Assembly: GCA_003225595.1 (NCBI GenBank)
Contig: QIAR01000122.1
Coordinates: 1 to 6,579, forward strand
DNA from: Acidobacteriota bacterium
GTDB taxonomy: Bacteria; Acidobacteriota; Terriglobia; Terriglobales; Acidobacteriaceae
DNA: 6,579 nucleotides
Direction of reading: 5' to 3'
The notes under the pieces: generated by a model
The model's input: only the letters and a program-made list of their open reading frames with translations
The model's database searches: none
What the model was told of the DNA's origin: nothing
Position numbers and translations under genes: made by a program
In this document: in pieces, positions 1-5,012 of the stretch
Layout of the letters: each line of letters opens with the position of its first letter
Position numbering within the stretch: position 1 is the stretch's first letter

Positions 1-148
1 AATCAGCGCGCAGAACCGGAATTTTCCGGGTCGCAGCGGGCCGGGGCAGATGTATTTGGCGAGTCCGCTGACGGTTGCGGCCAGCGCTGTGGCGGGATAC
101 ATTACTGAATATCAGCCGAGTGAAGACAGGGAATTGGCGCCGGCTTAG
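1..148 (+). CDS. leuC: 3-isopropylmalate dehydratase large subunit, C-terminal end (partial)
   Basis: Only the last 48 codons are present (reading from base 2, stop TAG at 146-148). LeuC is the [4Fe-4S] large subunit that, with LeuD, isomerises 2-isopropylmalate to 3-isopropylmalate in cytoplasmic leucine biosynthesis. Visible evidence: the fragment carries NRNFPGR (fragment residues 5-11), the aconitase-superfamily signature whose two arginines correspond to the substrate-binding Arg447/Arg452 of aconitase. It is followed by MYLASPLTVAASAVAGYIT, the typical end of the LeuC/homoaconitase large subunit. The form NRNFPGRSG with YLASP is closer to the archaeal-like LeuC branch than to the E. coli type (NRNFEGRQG). 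No LeuD domain is fused after it and no leuD follows within this window. A homoaconitase large subunit cannot be excluded from so short a piece. Confidence 0.85.
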   Translation, partial: ISAQNRNFPGRSGPGQMYLASPLTVAASAVAGYITEYQPSEDRELAPA

Positions 149-178
149 AGAGGTTGTCGGAAAACTCAGAAAAGCAGA

Positions 179-217
179 TTCCTCGCGGCTGAAGCAAGTT
201 CCTCAGGGGCTAAAGCA
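179..217 (+). repeat. two-unit degenerate direct repeat (GGCTRAAG type)
   Basis: Two adjacent units, 179-196 (TTCCTCGCGGCTGAAGCA) and 199-217 (TTCCTCAGGGGCTAAAGCA), share 15 of 19 aligned columns with one 1-base indel and are separated by AG. The core GGCTGAAG/GGCTAAAG is typically the middle of short palindromes such as GGGGCTAAAGCCCC. Here the right arms are degraded: in the second unit GGGGCT faces AGCACC, 5 of 6 pairs. It lies in the leuC-ferredoxin gap, 31 bases after leuC. I read it as a decayed REP-like intergenic repeat of the kind I recall from Acidobacteriota genomes. That family link is recollection and not tested here. Confidence 0.5.
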
Positions 218-291
218 CCATTGATCGGCGTGGACGCGTGAGGACGCTCGTTCCCATGAACCGGCTTACCTATACGGGAAGCTCGGAATCT

Positions 292-300
292 TGCTAGAAT
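292..300 (+). promoter_or_regulatory. candidate extended -10 promoter for the ferredoxin gene
   Basis: TGCTAGAAT combines a TGn extended -10 element (292-294) with the hexamer TAGAAT (295-300, 5 of 6 matches to TATAAT). No good -35 hexamer sits 16-18 bases upstream, which is tolerable for an extended -10 promoter. Transcription would start near 306-308, leaving a 33-35 base leader with a plausible Shine-Dalgarno, AGGGAG at 324-329. Its position just ahead of a gene that has its own terminator supports a monocistronic ferredoxin transcript. This is motif evidence only. Confidence 0.4.
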
Positions 301-340
301 TCTATTAAGCTCCGCACAGATCCAGGGAGACAGAGATTCT

Positions 341-601
341 ATGACATACGTAATTGCAGAACCGTGCATCGGGACGAAGGATACCGCCTGCGTGGATGCT
401 TGCCCGGTGGATTGCATTCATCCCAAAAAGGATGAGCCCGCGTTCGCGGAAGAGGAGATGCTGTACATCGACCCAGTCGAGTGCATCGACTGTGGAGCTT
501 GCGTGCCGGTGTGTCCAGTCTCGGCGATCTTCGCGCTTGATGATTTGCCGGAGAAGTGGAAGGACTTCACCGAGCGCAACGCCAAGTACTACGGGCGGTA
601 G
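341..601 (+). CDS. seven-iron ([3Fe-4S][4Fe-4S]) type ferredoxin, 86 aa
   Basis: Small cytoplasmic electron carrier. The cysteine pattern is C9, C17, C21-P, C25, then C48-x2-C51-x2-C54-x3-C58-P. By comparison with seven-iron ferredoxins (Azotobacter FdI/FdxA, Thermus ferredoxin), C21/C48/C51/C54 should hold a [4Fe-4S] cluster and C9/C17/C58 a [3Fe-4S] cluster. The cysteine that would complete the second 4Fe site is Thr12, and C25 is the usual extra cysteine of the family. The run CIGTKDTAC (9-17) and the segment CIDCGACVPVCPVSAIF (48-64) closely resemble the Thermus protein as I remember it. Length fits the short, Thermus-like branch; the long C-terminal tail of Azotobacter FdI is absent. The ATG at 341 follows AGGGAG (324-329) and puts Cys9 at its usual position. 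Promoter-like and terminator sequences on either side suggest a single-gene unit. Its redox partner is not indicated by the neighbours. An fdxA-like name is reasonable, but I leave the symbol blank. Confidence 0.93.
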   Translation: MTYVIAEPCIGTKDTACVDACPVDCIHPKKDEPAFAEEEMLYIDPVECIDCGACVPVCPVSAIFALDDLPEKWKDFTERNAKYYGR

Positions 602-614
602 CACGTCGCAGATT

Positions 615-659
615 AAAAGGGCGCACGCCTGCGCATCGGGTTTGCGCCTTTTGCTTTTT
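615..659 (+). terminator. Rho-independent terminator after the ferredoxin gene
   Basis: The arm AAAAGGGCGCA (615-625) can pair with TGCGCCTTTT (643-652) with one bulged G. The arms enclose a loop of about 17 bases and are followed by GC and then a T tract (655-659). It begins 14 bases after the ferredoxin stop codon, a normal spacing for an intrinsic terminator. The last Ts of the tract are also the first bases of the heptamer repeat that follows. Confidence 0.75.
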
Positions 660-759
660 AGCACTCAGCACTCAACACCTAGCCACCCGAGCCCCTCCCA
701 TTTTTTTTCATGAACATCAAAGACTTCAAATGACTGAGCGCCAACTGCTGGGTGCTCCT
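657..759. repeat. bipartite inverted heptamer repeat, copy A
   Basis: The left arm, 657-684, reads as four heptads on the + strand: TTTAGCA, CTCAGCA, CTCAACA, CCTAGCC (complement TGCTRAR-like). The right arm, 732-759, has heptads in the opposite orientation: GACTGAG, CGCCAAC, TGCTGGG, TGCTCCT. The arms are separated by 47 bases. AGCACTCAGCA (660-670) can pair with TGCTGGGTGCT (746-756) over 11 positions with one G-U pair, so a cruciform or RNA hairpin is possible. The 13 bases at 657-669 recur exactly at 1605-1617 in copy B, and the right arms of the two copies share the CGCCAA heptad in the same register. The spacer holds a C-rich run (683-699) followed by eight Ts (701-708). No convincing coding function is seen here. 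Confidence 0.6.
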
Positions 760-787
760 TTCCATCTTCCAACCTGTCAATTACAAT
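759..787 (+). promoter_or_regulatory. candidate sigma70-type promoter for recO
   Basis: TTTCCA (759-764, 4 of 6 to TTGACA) and TACAAT (782-787, 5 of 6 to TATAAT) are separated by 17 bases. The predicted start near 794 gives a leader of about 67 bases that contains the 20-bp palindrome at 825-844. The hexamers lie in a locally AT-richer stretch immediately after the right arm of heptamer repeat copy A. Support is motif-level only. Confidence 0.35.
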
Positions 788-824
788 CGAAGTTAAATCT
801 GCTGCGAATGATTGACGCAGTGTA

Positions 825-844
825 GCGACGCAAATTTGCGTCGC
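825..844. promoter_or_regulatory. perfect 20-bp palindrome in the recO leader
   Basis: GCGACGCAAATTTGCGTCGC is an exact inverted repeat centred between bases 834 and 835, ending 16 bases before the recO start codon. As DNA it has the form of an operator for a dimeric regulator. As RNA it could fold into an 8-bp stem with an AATT loop just upstream of the translation start. No T tract follows, so it is not a standard terminator. The half-sequence GACGCA (827-832) also occurs once upstream at 814-819. It may instead be a dispersed intergenic palindrome; the sequence alone does not decide. Confidence 0.5.
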
Positions 845-860
845 GGGCTTACAGGCTTCC

Positions 861-1604
861 ATGGCCCTGAAGGAGTCGGAAGCGATTGTCTTGCGTACTT
901 ATCCCTTGCGCGAGGCGGACCTGCTGGTCACGTTATTCACGCGGCTGGAAGGAAAAGTGCGCGGGGTGGCGCGTTCGGCGAAGAAATCCAAGCGACGGTT
1001 CGGCGGGGCACTTGAGCCGCTGACGTATGTCCGGGCATCTTACGAGGACCGCGAACGGCAGGAGTTGGCGCGGCTCGATTCCTGCGAAGTGTTGGAATCG
1101 CCGCTGGCGACGGAAGTGAGCTATCCGCGAGCGGTGGCGCTGGGGCACATCGCCGAATTATTGGATGAGTTGTTGCCGGATCGCGAGGCCAACGATGCGA
1201 TTTTCCGGCTCGCGATTTCGGTGTTGGGATCGTTACGTGGACCTCATGTGTGGATGCCCGTTACCTACTTTGAGCTGTGGATCACGCGACTAGTGGGCTT
1301 CCTGCCTGAATTCGGGGAGTGTCTTGTATGTGGCAGAGCTTTGAATGGGCATCGGGCGTTTTTTCACGCACTCGCGGACGGACTGATGTGCGCAGATGAT
1401 AAGCGGCTGGCGTCTTCGGAAATGTCGGCTGAGTCGCGTGCAATTGCGGTACAGATGTTCCGCGCGCCAGTCGAGAATTTCGCGGGCGAGCCGTGGCCCA
1501 AAGTGCGTGGCGCGGATCTGCGGCGTTTCCTGAAGCAGGCGCTGGAGCGGCATATCGAGAAGAAGCTGGTTACGGCGAGGATGCTGGAGAAAATCAGCAG
1601 TTAA
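861..1604 (+). CDS. recO: DNA repair protein RecO, 247 aa
   Basis: RecO is a cytoplasmic recombination mediator: with RecR it helps load RecA onto SSB-coated single-stranded DNA and it anneals complementary strands in the RecFOR pathway. The N-terminal 80 residues form the expected OB-fold part, with the family opening ESEAIVLRTYPLREADLLV (5-23), the basic loop KKSKRRFGGALEPL (41-54) and a following strand. A helical C-terminal domain follows, including the LVGFLPEFGECLVCGR segment (144-159). C154, C157 and C177 mark the zinc-knuckle region, but the usual fourth cysteine is replaced (CADD, 177-180). Length is normal for RecO. The ATG at 861 is the only usable start: upstream in frame there is a TGA at 813-815 and no ATG, GTG or TTG between. 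The Shine-Dalgarno is weak (ACAGG near 851-855). recO is separated from glyQ by 113 bases that are largely the copy B repeat. Confidence 0.93.
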   Translation: MALKESEAIVLRTYPLREADLLVTLFTRLEGKVRGVARSAKKSKRRFGGALEPLTYVRASYEDRERQELARLDSCEVLESPLATEVSYPRAVALGHIAELLDELLPDREANDAIFRLAISVLGSLRGPHVWMPVTYFELWITRLVGFLPEFGECLVCGRALNGHRAFFHALADGLMCADDKRLASSEMSAESRAIAVQMFRAPVENFAGEPWPKVRGADLRRFLKQALERHIEKKLVTARMLEKISS

Positions 1605-1698
1605 TTTAGCACTCAGCCTTTAGCCATGAGAGGTTCCTGCCAGGTTCGCGAAAGCCGCTTTTTGGGCACATGCTAAGCGCCAAATGCTAACTGCTTGA
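1605..1698. repeat. bipartite inverted heptamer repeat, copy B
   Basis: The left arm starts on the base after the recO stop: heptads TTTAGCA, CTCAGCC, TTTAGCC (1605-1625). The right arm carries the opposite orientation: TGCTAAG, CGCCAAA, TGCTAAC, TGCTTGA (1671-1698). The arms are separated by 45 bases, close to the 47 in copy A. TTAGCA (1606-1611) can pair with TGCTAA (1685-1690), and TTAGC (1620-1624) with GCTAA (1672-1676), giving an interrupted hairpin. Within the spacer AGGTTC occurs twice (1631-1636 and 1642-1647). The element ends 19 bases before the glyQ start codon and fills the place where a glyQ promoter or recO terminator would be expected. A role in either is possible but not shown. 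Confidence 0.6.
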
Positions 1699-1717
1699 TC
1701 AAAAACGTAATCCATTC

Positions 1718-2752
1718 GTGAATTCATCAAAGACCAATCCGCCCACTTTTCAGGAACTGATTCTTCGGCTGCAAACCTTTTGGGCCGAGCGCGGATGCGT
1801 CCTGCAGCAACCCTATGACGTCGAGGTGGGCGCCGGAACCATGGCTCCAGAAACTTTTCTGCGCGTGCTCGGGCCTAAGCCTTACAAGGTGGCTTACGTC
1901 CAGCCTTCGCGCCGCCCGGCCGATGGGCGTTATGGCGAAAATCCGAACCGGCTGTACAAGCACATGCAGTTGCAAGTCATTTTGAAGCCGCCGCCGGAAG
2001 ACATGCAGGAACTTTACTTACAATCGCTGAGCGCGATGGGCATTCATCTGCGGCAGCATGACATCAAGTTCGAAGAGGACAACTGGGAATCGCCGACGCT
2101 GGGCGCGTGGGGGATTGGCTGGCAGGTGATGCTCGATGGTCTGGAGATCACCCAGTTCACTTATTTTCAGCAATGTGGGGGCGTGGATCTGTTCCCCATC
2201 TCCGCCGAACTGACTTACGGACTGGAGCGAATTGCGGCTTTCCTTCAGGACGTGGACAGCATTTATGACATCGCGTGGGCGCGCGATCCGGAAACTGGTC
2301 AGGTCACGACATATGCGGACGTTCGGCTGGCCGAGGAGCAGCAGTTTTCTGTGTACAACTTCGAAGCGGCCGACGTGGAGAAGACGTGGAAACATTTTGA
2401 GCTTTGCGAATCCGAATGCAAGAAGTTGCTCGAAGGGTATGCTGCACTTCAAAAGGAGAAGCGTGCCACAGACGGATTGGCGCGGGACCGAGCGCGATTC
2501 CCGATGCTTGCGGCCTATGACTTGTGTTTGAAATGCTCTCACCTATTTAACATCCTGGACGCAAGGGGCGCGATCTCCGTGACGGAGCGCGTGGGCGTGA
2601 TTGCGCGTGTGCGCTCGCTCGCTGTAGGGATTACGAAAGCGTATTTGGATCAGCAGGGGGGAGGCAAGAGTGTCGCGCAGCATGACATGATCAAAGCAGT
2701 ACCGAAGCCGCCGAGAGCGGCGAAGTCAAAGAAAGTAACCGTCACTTCTTAA
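1718..2752 (+). CDS. glyQ: glycine--tRNA ligase alpha subunit, 344 aa
   Basis: Catalytic alpha subunit of the bacterial heterotetrameric glycyl-tRNA synthetase, which activates glycine with ATP and charges tRNA-Gly in the cytoplasm together with GlyS. Family landmarks: TFQELILRLQTFWAERGCVLQQPYD (10-34), AGTMAPETFLRVLGP (39-53), the class II motif 2 region QPSRRPADGRYGENPNRLYKH (62-82), the strongly conserved DNWESPTLGAWGIGWQVMLDG (121-141) and FTYFQQCGG (147-155), and motif 3 with ELTYGLERIAAF (164-175). The usual GlyQ is about 300 residues. The excess is mainly a C-terminal tail after ITKAYLDQ (305-312), ending in a Lys/Pro/Ala-rich stretch. The start is GTG at 1718: an in-frame TAA lies at 1688-1690 and the next in-frame ATG (residue 42) is inside the conserved core. 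No Shine-Dalgarno is visible. glyS follows after 73 bases. Confidence 0.97.
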   Translation: MNSSKTNPPTFQELILRLQTFWAERGCVLQQPYDVEVGAGTMAPETFLRVLGPKPYKVAYVQPSRRPADGRYGENPNRLYKHMQLQVILKPPPEDMQELYLQSLSAMGIHLRQHDIKFEEDNWESPTLGAWGIGWQVMLDGLEITQFTYFQQCGGVDLFPISAELTYGLERIAAFLQDVDSIYDIAWARDPETGQVTTYADVRLAEEQQFSVYNFEAADVEKTWKHFELCESECKKLLEGYAALQKEKRATDGLARDRARFPMLAAYDLCLKCSHLFNILDARGAISVTERVGVIARVRSLAVGITKAYLDQQGGGKSVAQHDMIKAVPKPPRAAKSKKVTVTS

Positions 2753-2825
2753 AGTGCCATCGGACAGGATGTGATGAGGGCCACTCTCTCCTGGCAATAA
2801 TTCTGGGGCAGTAGTCATTTACTTC

Positions 2826-5003
2826 ATGCCTGATTTTTTACTCGAGATCGGCTGCGAAGAGATTCCGGCGCGGATGATCGACGCCGGTTCGCAGGAGTTG
2901 GAAAAACGGGTGAATGACCTACTGAGTCGGGAGCGGCTTGCACCCGCGCAAACCATCATCCATCTCGACACCCCGCGGCGGTTGGCCATCTTGGCTCCGG
3001 GTATTCCGGCAGCGCAGCCTGATATTACTGAGAAGGTCACCGGTCCATCCGTAAGCGTTTCCTTCAAAGACGGCCAACCTACTCCCGCTGCACAAGCTTT
3101 CGCCAAGAAGGCCGGGATTGATGTTTCGCGACTGGAGAGGATCACAACTCCAAAGGGTGAATACTTGGCTGCTACGGTTCGAAAGAAGGGTCGCGCAGCA
3201 AGTGAGATCCTGGCTGAGTTTCTTCCCAAGGAGATTGCTTCGATCTACTGGCCAAAAAATATGTATTGGCGAAAGCCCAATGAGCGCTTCGTACGTCCAG
3301 TGCGATGGCTGGTCGCGATGTTAGATGACGAGGTGATTCAGTTGGAATTCGATGGCATTCTTGCCGGCCATCAGACACGCGGACATCGCATTCTGGCCAA
3401 GAGCGAGATCAGTATTCCTCGTGCGGGCGCCGCATACATTCAAGCTTTGGAGCGGACGAAGGTGCTCGGCCGCGACGCACGCGAACAGCAGATCCGGAAA
3501 GGGCTCGATGCCGCGACGCGAGCTATTGCGGGCGCGCGCTGGCGCGAAGACAAGGTGCTGATCGACACCGTGGTCAATTTGACGGAGTTTCCTTCCGTCA
3601 TTCTCGGTAACTTTGATGGTGAATTTCTGGAATTGCCGGAAGAAGTGCTGGTCACAGTGATGCGCGACCACCAGAAGTATTTCGCTGTCGAGGACGCCAA
3701 TGGCAAGCTGGCGCCTCATTTTCTTGCCGTCTTGAACACCGACGGCGATCCCGAAGGCATCATTCGGCATGGGCACGAGCGCGTGCTGCGAGCACGTTTC
3801 AACGATGCGCGTTTCTTCTGGCAGACGGATCAGAAAATTCCGCTGAGAGAACGGGTACAGCTGCTCAAACACGTCACCTTTCAGAAAGATCTGGGCAGCT
3901 ACTACGAAAAAACCCTCCGGGTGCAGCGGCTTTGCAGTTGGCTTTCGGAGATCGTGCGGCAGAGCGGCATCGCGGTTCGTCCAGGGGTTGTGCATAAGGC
4001 GGCCTGCCTGGCGAAAGCTGATCTCACGACCGAGTTGGTAAAAGAATTCACGGAGTTGCAGGGAATTGTGGGTGGGTTGTACGCGCGAGTGCAGCAATTG
4101 GATCCCGATATGCCGGAAAGCACCCGGTTGGCAATCGCGGATGCCATTTACGATCAGTACAAGCCGGAGTCTGTCGAGGATTCGGTCCCGCGCACAATTG
4201 AAGGCGCGGTGCTCTCGATTGGGGATAAATCGGACAGCATTTCCGGCATGTTTTCCTTGGGACTACAACCGACGGGGTCGAGAGATCCATTCGCGCTGAG
4301 ACGGCAGGCGAACGGGATTGTAAAGATCATTGCCGAGCACAAGCTGCCGTTGAGTCTTGGCCAACTATGCACTGACGCACGCGAAGCCTACAGAGGATCA
4401 GAGGCGGAGAAGAAATTTTCTGGCAAGGTCGATTACGACAGGAGCTTACGTGAGTTCTTCCGCGAACGGCTGGAGTTCTTCCTGCGCGACGTTCGTGGCT
4501 TCGCGTATGACGTGGTGAAGGCAGTGTTGGCGTCTGATGCTGACGATATTGTGGACGCAATCGCGCGCGCAGAAGCTGTAACTAAAGCCCGCCCGTCACA
4601 GGATTTCGAATCGATCTCCATCGCTTTCAAACGAATCAAGAACATCCTACGCCAGGCCAGTGAGGCAGGAAAAAAGATAGCCGACGGCATTGACCCGAGT
4701 GCATTTCAAGAACAAGCGGAGAGAGACCTGGCATCCGCAATTCCGGAAACGGCGCAGAAGGTGGAGTCCCTGCGCCGGACACGCAATTACGAACAGGCGC
4801 TGATCGAAATTTCCAAGCTCCGGCCCGCTGTGGACAGATATTTTGACAAAGTAATGGTGATGGTCGAGGATGAGCGGACTCGGGCCAGTCGGCTGGCTTT
4901 GTTGCAAACACTCCTGAATGAATTTTCCACGATCGCCGACTTCTCCGAGATCGTGACTGAAGGCAAGGAATCTAGGGGACCGAAAGAATCTAATAAACAA
5001 TGA
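2826..5003 (+). CDS. glyS: glycine--tRNA ligase beta subunit, 725 aa
   Basis: The beta subunit recognises tRNA-Gly and is required for charging by the alpha2-beta2 enzyme. Landmarks in order: the N-terminal signature DFLLEIGCEEIPARMI (3-18), the DTPRRLAI segment (48-55), NERFVRPVRWLVAMLD (152-167), TVMRDHQKYFAV (277-288), RFNDARFFWQTD (324-335), KADLTTELVKEFTELQGIVG (397-416), DPFALRRQANGIVKI (487-501), and a C-terminal DALR-type anticodon-binding region ending with YFDKVMVMVEDERTRASRLALL (672-693). Length is slightly above the E. coli protein (689 aa), with a charged 15-residue tail after the last conserved helix. The ATG at 2826 puts the conserved signature at residue 3; no strong Shine-Dalgarno precedes it. 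The gap from glyQ shows no terminator, so co-transcription with glyQ is likely. Its stop codon overlaps the ppdK ribosome binding site. Confidence 0.97.
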   Translation: MPDFLLEIGCEEIPARMIDAGSQELEKRVNDLLSRERLAPAQTIIHLDTPRRLAILAPGIPAAQPDITEKVTGPSVSVSFKDGQPTPAAQAFAKKAGIDVSRLERITTPKGEYLAATVRKKGRAASEILAEFLPKEIASIYWPKNMYWRKPNERFVRPVRWLVAMLDDEVIQLEFDGILAGHQTRGHRILAKSEISIPRAGAAYIQALERTKVLGRDAREQQIRKGLDAATRAIAGARWREDKVLIDTVVNLTEFPSVILGNFDGEFLELPEEVLVTVMRDHQKYFAVEDANGKLAPHFLAVLNTDGDPEGIIRHGHERVLRARFNDARFFWQTDQKIPLRERVQLLKHVTFQKDLGSYYEKTLRVQRLCSWLSEIVRQSGIAVRPGVVHKAACLAKADLTTELVKEFTELQGIVGGLYARVQQLDPDMPESTRLAIADAIYDQYKPESVEDSVPRTIEGAVLSIGDKSDSISGMFSLGLQPTGSRDPFALRRQANGIVKIIAEHKLPLSLGQLCTDAREAYRGSEAEKKFSGKVDYDRSLREFFRERLEFFLRDVRGFAYDVVKAVLASDADDIVDAIARAEAVTKARPSQDFESISIAFKRIKNILRQASEAGKKIADGIDPSAFQEQAERDLASAIPETAQKVESLRRTRNYEQALIEISKLRPAVDRYFDKVMVMVEDERTRASRLALLQTLLNEFSTIADFSEIVTEGKESRGPKESNKQ

Positions 5004-5006
5004 GGA
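5002..5006 (+). promoter_or_regulatory. ppdK ribosome binding site overlapping the glyS stop
   Basis: GAGGA at 5002-5006 shares its first two bases with the glyS TGA (5001-5003) and lies 6 bases before the ATG at 5013. This is one of the best Shine-Dalgarno matches in the window and fixes the ppdK start. The arrangement is typical of translational coupling, in which ribosomes finishing glyS help initiate ppdK. Confidence 0.65.
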
Positions 5007-5012
5007 CCCATT

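Noticed and set aside
354..713. Second + strand reading frame overlapping the ferredoxin gene
   Set aside because: Out-of-frame shadow of the ferredoxin, rich in Arg and Ser, running through the terminator.
730..825. Small + strand ORF of 31 codons (ATG 730, TAG 823-825) before recO, preceded by a 7-codon ORF at 710-733
   Set aside because: It starts inside the right arm of the heptamer repeat and spans the candidate recO promoter. It has no Shine-Dalgarno and an unremarkable peptide. A leader peptide cannot be excluded but is not supported.
812..840. TTGACG (812-817) as a -35 element for recO
   Set aside because: It is a good -35 match, but no -10-like hexamer lies 16-18 bases downstream; that position is inside the GC-rich half of the palindrome.
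665..862. Minus-strand open frame of 65 codons across the fdx-recO gap
   Set aside because: It covers the heptamer repeat, the palindrome and the recO start, has no recognisable motif, and has no ribosome binding site in the available sequence.
1605..1717. T-box leader or glycine riboswitch upstream of glyQ
   Set aside because: The 113-base gap is too short and lacks a T-box-like TGGNACCGCG or glycine aptamer features. It is explained mostly by the heptamer repeat.
2018..2542. Minus-strand open frame (174 codons) inside glyQ
   Set aside because: Antisense shadow of a conserved gene, with no recognisable protein features.
2753..2825. Possible weak stem (AGTGCC with GGGCCACT) between glyQ and glyS
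   Set aside because: It needs a bulge, has a long loop and is not followed by a T tract; not convincing as a terminator or attenuator.
3321..4097. Long minus-strand open frame (258 codons) inside glyS
   Set aside because: It lies fully antisense to strongly conserved glyS sequence, its translation shows no recognisable domain, and it is the kind of shadow frame expected from GC-rich codon use.
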